Of a stretch of 64,000 nucleotides of DNA, positions 1-12,408 are shown one piece after another. The stretch's first letter is position 1. Each line of letters opens with the position of its first letter. The position numbers were made by a program, and so were the translations under genes. This DNA comes from Capitulum mitella (taxonomy: Eukaryota; Arthropoda; Thecostraca; Pollicipedomorpha; Pollicipedidae): the NCBI GenBank assembly GCA_030062745.1, contig CP099839.1, positions 19,778,733 through 19,842,732 on the forward strand, in the 5' to 3' direction. The notes beneath the pieces are model-generated. The model saw only the letters and a program-made list of their open reading frames with translations, was not told the DNA's origin and did no database searches.

Positions 1-56
1 GGACTCGGAAAAGGCAAACATCTCAAGCAGGTCCTCACTAGCTTTTGTTGTTTCAG

Positions 57-494
57 CTGGCTGTTGCCGCCCTGTTTGCGCTGGCCGCCGCGAGGCCGCA
101 GGACTATGACCCCACCGCCGAGCTCCGGGCTGCTGGCATTCTTCGTATGGAGATGAACCAGAACGAAGACGGCTCCTTCCAGTACGCGTACGAGACCGAC
201 GACCCCAGCTCGCAGGACGTCTCCGGTGCACCCAAGCAGATCGCCGAGGAGGTCGGCATCGTGATGCAGGGCGTCTATTCGTTCGTCGCCAAGGACGAGA
301 ACGGCAACGACGTTCCGGTGACGATCAACTGGACGGCCGACGAAAATGGCTTCCAGGCGCAGGGTGATGCCATCCCGGTGGCGCCTGAGGATCCCAACGC
401 CGAGGCCCAGGCTGCTGCGTACGCCCAGGCTGCGGGAGCTGCAGACCCTGGCGCTCTTTCCGTTAGAATCGGAGGCGCTTCGTCCCTTGTCTAA
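57..494 (+). CDS. RR-1 cuticle protein, last exon (5' end outside window)
   Basis: Structural cuticle protein that binds chitin in the exoskeleton. The sequence enters at a 3' splice site (TTTCAG ending at 56). There is no ATG in front, so the initiator Met and perhaps one or two more residues lie in an upstream exon outside the window. The exon opens with the hydrophobic core of a signal peptide (LAVAALFALAAA), probably cleaved near ARPQD. A Rebers-Riddiford RR-1 domain follows: GSFQYAYET, then EEVGIVMQGVYSF, VTINWTADENGFQAQGD and AIPVAP. The aromatic residues and the ADENGF core fit the family; the spacer before EEVG is slightly long. The tail is rich in Ala and Gln, typical of arthropod cuticle proteins. 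A stop (TAA) is at 492-494. Family confidence is high; the exact paralogue cannot be named. Confidence 0.92.
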   Translation: MAVAALFALAAARPQDYDPTAELRAAGILRMEMNQNEDGSFQYAYETDDPSSQDVSGAPKQIAEEVGIVMQGVYSFVAKDENGNDVPVTINWTADENGFQAQGDAIPVAPEDPNAEAQAAAYAQAAGAADPGALSVRIGGASSLV

Positions 495-703
495 GTCCGC
501 TGTTGGCTATTTCCCTTACTGCGATGCATAATTTATGTGGAGACGAACACGTGGACAAGATCCGACGTCCTCAAGGTCATTTTTACATTTATGCGCTTGT
601 ATGTCTCACTTCACCAGCACAGCTTTCTGACAGGTAAACAACACTATGATGGCGTGTTCAGTTGCGTCATCAACGGATTCCTGGATAACATATGTAAATT
701 GTG

Positions 704-709
704 AATAAA
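704..709 (+). promoter_or_regulatory. Candidate polyadenylation signal of the cuticle gene
   Basis: AATAAA lies 210 bases after the cuticle-protein stop codon, a normal 3' UTR length for such a gene. It is the first exact hexamer I see downstream. No transcript evidence is available. Confidence 0.6.
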
Positions 710-3340
710 TATCGTCGGGAAGACATTTTTGACATTAAATGCTCCTCGGTGCCATAAACGAATACACTTTTATAAGACACGTTCATTTTGCAAACGCCAA
801 CCAGTGAAAGATTTGTCTGATGCATTCGAAAACATGTGCTGGTACCTAAATTCAGTGTGTTTTAGGCTGCTAGATGTCTTATCTTACGTAGCACGACATG
901 TGTATGAAAGTCGAACATAAATGCACGAGAGCAAGCCCGAGAGCTGGAGCGGGCCGATGCTGTACACAACCCGTTGGTTTAAAGGCGTTTTTGTTGAGCT
1001 CCGACCCGCTGCAGTCCGTCGGAGGGATGATATCCCGCTGTTTTTGTCCAAGCATCTTTTCGCCTACAGTGGCATTATTTAAAATTCATGGTGAGCGCTT
1101 GTTTTTCTGTATGCGCACCGCAGGCAACTTCTTCTCCTTTTAGATGCCGTAAACCTAGAAGTTTTCCCAAGGTTACCAACAGCAGAGCGCTGGGTGCGTG
1201 CTGTTCGCAGGTGCATAATCTACTTCTACCGTGTGCGCCGCGGATATGTAGCTAGCCTTGCTAAGTTGATGGGTCACTCTGTTCGGTGCAGGAATTTGAG
1301 ATGGGACCAAGGCGGTCGAGCGGCATGTGATGTTATGTGGTACATACAACAGGTGACTGTCGAGATAAGTTTCCGAGTTCCTTAACCTGACACCGCCTGG
1401 GGGGGTGTCAAGTCGGGCACATCCTTAGTTTTTCGTGAATAACTTCTGAACCGTTAGAGCCAGTCAAATCAAGCTTTCAATACCTGTTCATCAATCAGTG
1501 CTACATATTTTGGCATCAGAATCATGTCCATTCTGGGTCAGGTCATAGAAATATGACGTCATAAGCGAACCATTGCACGCATGCTTTCGCCTCTTCGGGC
1601 GACGTGGCACGAACATGTTTTGTTTTTTTCATAACATTCGCGAATATAATGCATGGGACGTAGGACGCGGCCTCTAAAAGGATATACTACTGTGACGTGT
1701 TAGAGGTCATGTTGGGTCAAATGCATGATGACAACGGGACTGATTGGCGTTGTGGGTGGTAGGAGTGGCTGTCGCTGACCTTCCCGATCGTTTAAGCCAG
1801 ACAAGCAAATCTACTTGTGCCTCTTAGCAAAGTTCACCAAATGAAGCGTGAGGTCATGTCAGGTCACGACATACGTAGAGAAATGTCAAAACGAACTGAA
1901 GTACAAGATTGCCTGTGTAAGATCGTTCAGGAGTAGTAGAGAGCAATTAATGTTACTAATCAGAGAAAGAGAAATGACTCTGTCCTGATATCGCTTGTTT
2001 TTGACCAAATAAAGAGCATACAGAGCGGATTTAATTCGGTGGGAGGGGCAGGGGGCGGCAGCCGCCCCCCAACTTTGAGCAACGTTTTACATTAACTCTA
2101 TGGCGTTGTATGGAAAGAAGTAAGGTAAAAATGGCGTTTGCCCCCTCCCCATCCCCATCTCCGCAGAGTTTCCACCGCTTCTGATCACGAGATGTCATTT
2201 CAGTTCCCTACTTGACGCAGTTAAGAATTCCAGCGAGTAATTACTCCTATTTGGCAGGAAGAGTAATGCAGTCTTATCTGACCTGACCTAGACTCATCTT
2301 CACTGGATAAAAATCAGGTAATGGAGAACTGATTACCAGAACGTTTCAATTCCATCATTTTTTCCATCAAGCGGATCAAAACGGCTGCGAGTAAGTATCG
2401 ATCTTTGACGTGTAAAGTAACACCATTATTTCACCAGACCTAGGTTGACTTTGAACCGACATTTTTTTCTTATTTTGGCATGCTTCTGCTGCAGAGGATC
2501 GTGAGCTTTTGTTTGATACCGATCTGAAGCTCTAAGACCAGTATTGCCGATGATACGATACACGAACCGGTGCCAGTTTTCCCGACGTCATGTTAAAAGC
2601 GTTTCACGTGACCTGTGACATCATCAGTCATGTGACCAGGGCAAACGCAATATTGTTGAATCGCAAGACTCAGCGCTACCGATTGGCAGTAGACCGGTTC
2701 ACATCCGAAGGATAGATCCTGAGATAGCAAGGGGTGCCCTTTTGGAGGACACCCCTTGTACCCGCGGCCCAGGTGGTCGCGGATACAGAAACATGCCAGG
2801 CGGTGCCGGTTTAATAGGTATTGTGCATCAGTGTTTAAATTGGCGGCGTGACTCGTTTTGGCAAAAAACGGACACTGAGGCGTTGCTGGCTGTATTGCTG
2901 CTGAGTAGCCCGACAGCGTCTGAGACAAAGAGATGCCGACGACTGAAAACTAAGACCAAAACCTGCAAACGCGGCGAAGATAAAAAAGACTCACACCAGA
3001 TGCATCACGACACATGAAAACTGGCCAGTGATGTGATCGTACTGGAGGCCATTAACGTAGTTGCCGTTGCCGCTTCTGCTACCGTAACCGCCACCGCTGC
3101 GTCTGTTGTCACTTGCTGCTCCATCAGCCGCCTACGAGGGAGTCGTTGCCGCCGCCGTTTCCGATGCTGTCGTCATTGGCGCTGGCGAGCTGCCACGGCC
3201 ACGGGCACTGCTGCTGCCGCCGCCAGCTCCAACGACACCGCCACTATTCCAGACGCAAATTAGTGTTTGATTCGTCATCAGTTTCGTTGCTGTTACTCTA
3301 TATATCTAACTGATAAAATAAAAAACAAAAATGATAAAAA

Positions 3341-3343
<3 letters not shown>

Positions 3344-3415
<72 letters not shown>
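3344..3415. repeat. (AT)n-(GT)n microsatellite
   Basis: About 56 bases of pure AT dinucleotide followed by about 16 bases of GT dinucleotide. It gives rise to spurious Ile-Tyr ORFs on both strands. Confidence 0.97.
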
Positions 3416-3789
3416 AAGGGGATGCGAGACTGAGACAGGTTGCCCATCCCCCTTTGTATGCGGGGTCGGCCGCCCTGGCCGGCGCCGGGCGGGTGTAGAG
3501 CACCTTGACCGGCGTTGCGCCAGTCCAGACATGTGCGGTCCGGATTGGTTGAGACGTCACGGGTCACGTGATGTGTAGTCAAGGTCAGGTCGCCGGGTCG
3601 CGGGGAGCAGGGAGTGGAAGCTGGGTGCAGGTGGCGCGGGCGCAATGCAGCGGGTCGCTGTACCATATTGAGCTGCAACAGAGCTGCATGTGATGTGTCA
3701 GTGTGTCAATAAGATCACGTTTACATACATATACACATGTATAACTATCAGTTACCTCCAACCATTGGTCCGAGGTCAACAACTCTAGT

Positions 3790-4800
3790 GAGCCAAAATG
3801 CACCACGTTAAAATCGGCGTTGAATGACTTGGAACGAATAGAAAATGACAACTGGCTTTCAGAACTGCGAATGATACCAAGGAACTGAACAGGCCTAAAA
3901 ACTGCGTATTTTGGAAATAAACAGGCTTTCGCGAATAAAACTCCGCTAACTGCGTACGTAAATAACTACCGAATCCTTTCAAAATTTAAGCAGGGGAAAC
4001 CATGACAAGGACCACTAACATCAAGGCACACCACTCTGCAGGGATTATGGCGCCAAAATAAAAGGGACTCTTTTAGCGCTCCTTTTTCGGTCCCCGTCAA
4101 TTCCATCCGGCGTTCGGCACCGGCGCCCGCCGTGGAATAGCGTGAATGTCGCTGTGCCTTTAGCTCAACGCTTCTGCATACACATTAAACAAATCGGAGA
4201 TATTAGACGTGTACTGCCATCTCCGAACCTTTGCCTTTTCGTCAGTGTCTTTACATAGACGTCTTATTAATCAGAGCCCTTGAGATCCAGGGAGGGGTGT
4301 CGATTTGTATTATATTGTGTGCCCCCGCCCCGCCATGTTGATTTGGATCACCTAATGTTAGTTTCTCCCCCCCCTCCGCCAATATTTTCTGCAGGTTGGG
4401 TAACAATAATGATAAATACGGTCAGAATACATAAGCCATGGGCAAAAAGTATAGACTAAAGCATAAAATAATGTATTTATCTTTTGATCCTATATCTCTG
4501 TATATTTAAATGCATGGGATATATACATTTTCTGTTTGATGAACAGTCAAAAAAATCGTAAATTTCCGTTGGTCAAAATAAAATGGACTAAATCCGTTGA
4601 GCAACCTGCATTTGGAGGGACGTAAGATTGACGGGTCCTCGGCTCAGCCTCATCCCCCTCTCCCCATTTCGTTTACAGAATCGAAAACTAAGAAATGACC
4701 TATACAGGTCGTTTCTCGGTTTTATGTAGAGGGCAGTTTCGAGTTTTACTCGTTACGAGCTTTACAACGGTATTCGGTATTCGGGATTCGTTTCTTAGGA
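3790..4800 (+). repeat. Dispersed 1-kb repeat, copy A (plus orientation)
   Basis: Blocks here recur in the same order at 47.8-48.8 kb and inverted at 44.0-45.0 kb. Examples are TTTGGAAATAAACAGGCTTT near 3910, CCCTTGAGATCCAGG near 4278, and a GTTTCGAGTTTTACTCG block near 4736. The copy is diverged and lacks the first third seen in the other two. No coding capacity is visible, so it is probably a non-autonomous mobile element. Boundaries are approximate. Confidence 0.7.
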
Positions 4801-5262
4801 AGCGTCCACAAAGTGAGTTTCATGCCACCAGTCAGCACAGAAGTGCACAGAAATGGCGGTCGGCTTGTCGTAGAAAGAAAATTACAGTCGGTGCATAGGA
4901 AACAGAAACATGATGGTCCAGGAACAACGACCACAGTGCTCATATAGACGGCGCCGCGTCATGCCGGTTTCGCCGGTTCCAAGTAGCAGCGGCCCTGCAC
5001 GAGAAGAGTCGTTGCGTGCTCCTTAGCTTTACGCGTGGGAAGTGCACGGAACCCGTGCCGGCGACGGCGGCTCGCGTTTGGCGCTGAGAGACGGACGCGC
5101 AATCACGAACATTACGTTCAGGGCAGACGGAAAACTTTGAACATGAAGAGCTCTGTGCATGTTGGGAAGATCGCGACTCGTCACCAAATCACAAACACTG
5201 CTCCGCCCAAGTGTACCCACGGACAGCAGGGCGCATGTAATCCCTAGGACCTAGGCCAGTCA

Positions 5263-6989
5263 TCAATTTTTCAGCGTAGCTGATGACACGTTATACTCTT
5301 TTCGAGCGACAATCCGAAGCACCAACCCATGCTGAGATGCAGTACAAGATGTGGGAGAAAACACGGGTTTGGACGATGAGTTGTAGCAATTCGGAGGTGA
5401 GATGACGGCGGGTCTTGTATAGAGATGAAAGCATTGCGTTGCATCGTTTGCCAATAAAAGAGACCTGGTCTTCCCAAGTGAGGCAAGGGTCGAGCACAAC
5501 ATTTCGAACTTGGGTTGTTTTGGCCGACTGAAAAGGAGATGCAATGATTTCGATACTAGCGTTTGCTTTCTTTGTTTTGGGGTGGCCGGCATGCCGAATA
5601 ACACAAAACTGGTTTTGTCAGAATTCATGTTCAGACCGTTAGATTTGAACCAGATCTGGAGATCGTGCATGGATTGCTGGACACGTGATTTGAGGTCTTT
5701 GGGGCCGTTGTTGTTGGGTGAAAAGAAGAATGCAACAGTGGGTGTCATCAGCGTAAGACAAAAGTTGGCCGTACGTCAGAAAGCAAGGGAGATCGCTCAC
5801 AAAAACAAGGAAGAGTACTGGACTAATCAGAGAATCCTGGGCTACGCTATGAGAAAGTGGAAGATTGATCGATCCACCAGCGACAACCTGTGGTCACCTA
5901 CTCAGGTAACTGCTAAACCAGTCTGAGGAAATGCCATACCACCCCAGCTTGATCAAGAGGGCCTTATAGTTAACGCTGTCTAACGTTTTGCTAAGAACAA
6001 TAGTCACGAGGGCGGCAACACGACCACTGTCGACTTCTTGCGATGCCCAGGTAACAAGGCCGAACAAGGCGTCCTCTGTTGAGTTGATAGTCGATAGTCG
6101 ATAAGCGTACTGAGATGTGGAAAGGAAATAATTTTGCAGTAAACAGGGAGTCAGCTGTGTGCAAACAACCTTGTCCGTGATCTTGGGTAAAAAACGTGAA
6201 TTGGACATGAGCCGAAAGTTACTGACGTTGGACTGGTCGCCTTCTTTGTGAACGGACACCACACGAGCAATTTTCCAGTCATCAGGGAAAGCGTTTGACT
6301 GGATTAAATGATTTCTGATATGGAGAAGATGTGGACCAATGGCGGAAAACGATGATCTGACTGCGGTGAGAGAGACACCATTGACGCCGACTGCCCTAGA
6401 GGAACTCATACGCTTGATGGCCAGAGATAGCTCGGGCTAGGTGGCGGACAGAGGAGGTCAGGGATGCACACTCGATAATGGTGTGGACAAAGACGATCAT
6501 GTTCGCACCAGGTATCAGCTGGCGAGGCAAGCACTTCAGGTGCGATAGCTGACCAGCACTCGCGAAATGGTCGTTAAACGTGTCAGCTGTGTCGGGTGTG
6601 ATTACGAGATAGGTTTCAGCAAGCCATACCGTCTGATCTTCCTCCGAAAATCGGAACCCTCAGACACAAGTTCGTCGCACGAGAACGAGCGGCGCGCACG
6701 TAACAACAAACATTTCATCGCGTATTTCGGCATCCCTGATACTCGGCTCGGGAGGCAAGCGTAAGCAATCTGGTCCGCTGGTGCGCCGTGCGTCGTCTCG
6801 GTGACGCATGGCCTCGATGAGTTCCGCGTTGCCTCGCAGCCACGGACAGCTGGGCCTCCGCTGGGTGACGGTGACCAGCGGGCAGTGTTGGTCGACATCA
6901 TCGTTCCAGTTCGTCACGAAGGCGGCTACCATGTCATCGGACGTGCTGGCCAGGGGTGTCTGTTTCTGAAAATGATTGGGGGAAACCAA
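5263..6989 (-). mobile_element. Decayed non-LTR (LINE) retrotransposon fragment
   Basis: Read on the minus strand, three pieces follow LINE ORF2 order. From 6989 to 6602 is a linker typical of the stretch between endonuclease and reverse transcriptase (CPWLRGNAELIEAMRHRDDA). From 6409 to 5894 is reverse transcriptase, with FPDDWKIARVVSVHKEGD, SNFRLMSN and SQYAYRLSTINSTEDAL. From 5748 to 5263 is the later palm and thumb region (LQIWFKSNGLNMNSDKTSFV). Frames change between pieces and an expected YADD-like box is degraded, so the copy is inactive. Family looks Jockey/CR1-like, but the clade is uncertain. Confidence 0.88.
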
Positions 6990-9900
6990 ACCGAGGGCCC
7001 GACAACCTTACCCTTCCCTCAAATCATGGGTGTGGTTTTTGGAAAATGATTGTGGGTGTCCCAAAAGGCATATGAGAACATCCATACATTGCATACCGGA
7101 GAGGGGGAGGAGGTCGTGACACGCTTTTATGCCTAAATCTCAAAGAAATTCATTTAAAAAGATATTATGGGGGGTAAACTTGCAGAAGGATGCGTTACAT
7201 AAATCGCGGATGACTGTATGGCGGCGACATCCTTAAAGTGAATATATCTGTTTTTCCGCCCCCCCCAAAAAAAAAGATTCCGGAGAACATTTAAAATTGG
7301 TTATGAATCGCCATGTGAATGAAAAGTGTATTTTGGTTATCTTAGACTAATATTTCACGCATTTCAGTTGTTGTATTTATCGACAGTGCTATCGATGCGC
7401 GAAATACAATAACCTAGTGCTACAGAAAGGAACCAATCAGCGAGCAGAAAATATATACTTAGGTAAGCTTTGGACGCACCTAATGCTTACCCAACACTCT
7501 GCCTTCCTGGACCTGACGCAGTTAGAAATGGCAGCGACGACTGTTTACAAAAAAGGACAACAAAAACGTATTTCGACTTATTCACGTAATGCATACCTGA
7601 GGCGGAAATTCGCGGAGCTGCAACGGTACTTGCCTGAATACATGATGGCCGCCTTCATAACTTCGATGCTCGTTATCTGCTGTCAGCTTCGACATCGCTG
7701 AGGCTAACGATACGCTAACACGTTTTATCGGCGATTTCAGGGATGAAAAAGAAACTGGGGTAACTAGATAAAACTTGGGCTGGCAGCCAGCGTGCTTACC
7801 CCAGTAAAATATCGGCTAACGAGAGTGAGTTGGCAAGAATGAATGGTACCTACGCCTCGATTCATAAAAATGTTCTCTTCAGTGGCATGTGTACAATTAA
7901 AAATCACGACTTGAGTAGATACACTCTCTTGTTCCACGACCCAGCTTGGCACAGTTTACTTGGAGAGTGGTGGAGAAGAGCAATTGGTGGGTGGCAATGG
8001 AATAAGTAAGTTCCGATTGTTGCTGATAAAGTTGACTGCAGGTGGTCACCGTCATGGGCCTGAGAATACACCCATACTTGAATATTTAAGCATAGTTTAA
8101 GTTGTGGGTGCCCAAGTCGTATTGCGGGTTTCATTTCCATCATTCATTTCATTTCCACTTTGTGGGTGCCGGAACGCCCACAAAGGGATAGGAAACCACA
8201 CGCTTGCCTCAAATGTGGATTTCTGAACGTATTTAGCGCTTTTCTTTTTATCTTTAGCGCTCATTATTTTGACCAACGGAAATTGATCAGTTGTTTTAGT
8301 ACTATCTATAGATAAAAAACTACATTTATCACATGAGCAGCCATGCGGTGCCATGGCTGTTCTGTTATTCTAATTGGCTTTATCCGTTATACAACTAGAA
8401 TGATCGGTTGATGATCGGCAAGGAGCTCCTCCAGCACCTTGACGGGGGCTGCTGTTCATGACTGTTGGTTGTTATCAGTTCTAGGAATGATGGGGTAGGA
8501 CACAGGTGGGTAAGCTTGTCAATCAGTCAGACAAGGCCGAGACTTATCGGTACACTCATTTCTGTCGTGTGACCAGCCGTTCGCAGATTAGAGAGAACGG
8601 TCATGCACCCACCAGGCATGCATGGCACCGACTGTCGGGAGCGGAGTAAATAGGCTCGAGTCTGGTACGCGCTGGCATATACAAACCAAGGACACGAACT
8701 GCGCCACGCCACAATTGTCTATGAACCATGCCATACGTTTAAGGGTGCTCTACTGCACAGCTGATGAGATGCTGCAACCTCGTGGCCACCTATATTTTTC
8801 ATTCTTGCGAGATGGGCGAGAATGGCATGCAAGCGAATTGCTGGAAGGCTTTGAACTAAATTTCCATGGCTGGTGATGCCGTGAGGGTTGGGGTTGCCCG
8901 AACATATTAATGGATCTTAACATAGGGCAATGAGCGCAAAGAAACCGTCTGAGATCCTATGTGGATCCCCCAATAATTTTCGGAAATCTCCAGTCATGTA
9001 AATTTGGGAGGTTTTCGATGTTGCCATTCATTCTGCTAGTTTGAGAGTTTTATCTGTAGACTGGGGGCAGCCGGGATTTTCTTACGGGGTAGGGAAATGG
9101 AGCTCAGTGAGAACTGAAATCATACGAAAGCCGCCTGCTGGGAAGACCACGTGCAATGTGTTTCACTAAGGAGACTCCTATTGATGACTGGTACATATTC
9201 CTGTAAATAGAGTGTAGTAAAACACGGCTTCCGGGCTATAAAAAATGAAAAAATGCGGGACTCGGGGGCCTGGGCCCCCGTCCCCTCTTGGCTCCGCCGG
9301 TGCTTGTAGAAGTTATGGACTGTGGAAGTTTTGAACTGAAAAAGTTCTGATCTGTATGAGCTTTGATCTACAGCATATATGACATTGACTGTCATTATTT
9401 TTATGCCGCATTGGTCCTAAAACCACATTTCCTCTTTTCAGACGAATACGTGTTAAACTTTTCGGAGGATGTGGTAGCTCAACACGTCCTCGAAGATTTT
9501 TACAAGATACCAAAATACCAAGAAGGGGAAGAGGTGAAAAGTTTTTAGTACAAACTTGGCGCAGTTTGGTACGGTAACTTACTAAAAGCTGCGAGCGAAG
9601 GGAGATCGAAGGAGGAAACGTCACGGAGGATTTTTAGTACCGGTTGTATGAAGGAAATGGCACTAAGAAGGAAAATGTTTTTGTGCGAATTAGCCCAAAC
9701 TTGGCACAGTTTGGTTGCTGATTGGTTGCGGTAAGCTGGTTGTGCCCAGTGATACACCCAGAGTGTAAACAAATCCCTTGGTGACCGTACCTCCCATAGA
9801 GGCCCTTGGATACACCTCATTTTGCAAACAGAGGCAAACAGCTCGCCCTTGTATGTGACGTTTTTGGCGACATTGTTTCGTTTTGAGGCAGGATAGAGCG

Positions 9901-10692
9901 CGGATTTTTTCAATTTTCGTTCGAAAATGTGCTTTCATGCAGGGGCACTGCAGAAAAGCAAACGGAAAGTCGGTCAGCACTGAAGGTTGATGCGGTGTTT
10001 TATGACATATTATAAAGAGTTCTTGTCTCCAAGCCATTATACCCAAAAAAAGTTTGGGCAGGATGCATTGCAGATCCCTACATTGAGGTTAGAATAAAGG
10101 GGCTAATGCGAATCCATGCATGTTTCAAGAGTGTGGTGGGTTCCCTGCAGGATGGATCTCAAAAAGATATTTGGGCTCCAACCAGATTATGCTGAGTCTT
10201 TTTGACCTATTTTGTGTTGAGCCCTTCATTTCCCATACACCCATGCAGCCCTTCATGGCTGCATGGGGCTGGTTCAGGCAGAGGTGCCATGCTATAGCCC
10301 ATGCATCATGGGGCAACTGTGATCTTCATTACCTGAGATGTTGTCCACAATTCAATGCATTGCCTTGTTTCTTGCCACCACCATGTCACAGAACTCTGTT
10401 GTCACGTGGTATGTTTTGCATGATTCCATTTTGTTATGAGTTTTGATATCATCAAGCATGAAGACAGCATTCTTACATTATGTGGAGTAATTTACAGGGC
10501 ACATTCAGGAGACACATTCTGGTTGGGCATTTAGTTTTGCTGAGAGTTCATGCAGGCCACCATTGATAACACTTGTCTTGGGGTGTTTGAGCCCAGTACT
10601 GTAGATTCTCTGAAGTGTCTACCTGTACAGACTGGCTATATGCTTTCCTGACTGTTTGCATGAACAATGTCATGATCATTGACTTTTTGCAG
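6990..10692. other. Noncoding upstream region of the brambleberry gene
   Basis: No exon recognised. It should contain the promoter and one or more 5' UTR exons of the gene starting at 10695, because a 3' splice site (TTTTTGCAG ending at 10692) sits two bases before its ATG. I could not place the transcription start. Confidence 0.6.
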
Positions 10693-10694
10693 GC

Positions 10695-10839
10695 ATGGCT
10701 GTAAAAGTTTTATGGACTGCTTTCTGGTGCCTCCTGATCATGAGAAGTGCATTTGGATTGAATTTGAACCAGGAGATTATAGAAAATGGACAACAACAGT
10801 ATGAGATGCTTAAGCTCAGAACACAGTTGCCAGATTATG
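10695..10839 (+). CDS. bmb: bmb exon 1 (signal peptide)
   Basis: Starts MAVKVLWTAFWCLLIMRSAF, a clear signal peptide, and ends LRTQLPDYG at a GTAAGT donor in phase 1. A 3' splice site two bases before the ATG implies an upstream noncoding exon. Confidence 0.85.
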
Positions 10840-11097
10840 GTAAGTTTCTGCATGAAAATAGGCTGTGAAGAAACTGTGATGTCTGTTAGGCTAGTTTGTC
10901 ATGAAATTCCCATACAGTCATCAACAGCTACCTTACCACTATCATTCCAAATCAGTCAGGACCTGATACATTTGTAACCCTCACATTGTGAGTGGGATCT
11001 GAGAGACCTGCCATAACCTTTTCCCATCTGACTTATCACCCTGTCACATTAAAAAGCTATGATAAAGTATAAAAGCTTTGCACATCTACACTGTATA

Positions 11098-11147
<50 letters not shown>

Positions 11148-12348
11148 GCCAAAAAGGTGCCTCATCTTGAAAGTCAGGAACTCCAGTAGTTATTGGCATC
11201 AAACACTGAACCAGGGTTCAAACAAAACCATGTATGGGGTTTCTCCCCATAACAAAAGGCCACTGTCTGTGCACATGCATCAACCTATGGCATACATGTC
11301 TGAACTGTCCCCTATCTCATGCTTTGCAGAGCTCAGTCCCATCACAGAACCAGTGTCATGACTTGGGCACACATGCCCAGTTGGATCTTCTTGCATACTG
11401 CCCCAATTTTCAGCTTTGGGCCCTTTAGACTTGTGGGTGACTCCTGGTACACTTGGTCTTCAGGTACACCTAAAGCAAAAAATCTGGGATCTTTGGATGT
11501 GGGGGATGTGCAGGCCAGGGAATCACCATTTTCTTGGAGGCAACACAACCCTTGCAGTGGGTGTGAAGCCATCCCAAGACATATGGGAAGCATGCTGTCC
11601 TCCAGCAGCCACTGGAGTTGGAACAGTGTAGACGCACTTCCAGTTAAGTTCCTTCCAGGACTGATTGAACACTACCACATAGTGATACTCTGTCATCAAA
11701 ACCCTCGATGAGCATTCCTCAGCATTCATTGTTTTCAAACCAGTGCACTTGTTTAATATTGCAGCATGTTGGATAATATCGTGCAATGCTCCAAAAGCAA
11801 ATGATATCAGAAAGCTCGGCAGCTTGCGGCTGATAAAGGCCAGTAACCCAGCCACCAACTGGAAAATCATCAACAGTTTCATAAAACTTGTCATTGTTGC
11901 GCATGTTGTAAATGGCCCAGCATCATGGCCGTCGGCTTAAGCATGCCTTGTTACGATAAGGAATACATTTTTGTAGAGTGGCATCCAGTGGTAAACACCT
12001 CTGAATCACTGCACATGAAAAACACTTAATTTGGTCATTTGAAAGTTTATCTACCATACTTTGTATGCTTCAAATGTTGGCCGATGGCGAAGTGTGTGGT
12101 CATCAACCACGAGCAAGATAACGGCTGTGCAGTATCGTTTTCCAATGCTGGCTATCTCCTTTCGTCACGAGATAGGAATCTGTCAGGCCCATCACAAAAG
12201 ACAACAATTTTGGCCTGGTGATGATAAAACAGCTGTGCCAGAAACTGATTATCCTGAATGCTGATGCTCTAATAGCAGGTTTGAAGTGGTATTTTGCTTG
12301 TAAAGAGCTCCTCACTTTTCTGGAAATACTTTTCTGTAAGCATCTTTA

Positions 12349-12408
<60 letters not shown>

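Larger units (their letters stand above)
710..5262. other. Intergenic, no gene recognised
   Basis: I find no exon with recognisable homology. The short ORFs here have no family resemblance. The stretch holds an AT/GT microsatellite, one copy of a dispersed 1-kb repeat (about 3.8-4.8 kb), and several short TGACCTGACCT-like blocks that also occur in that repeat family. Confidence 0.7.

Noticed and set aside
7417-7701. 94-residue plus-strand ORF
   Set aside because: No homology recognised, no conserved motif and no convincing splice or promoter context.
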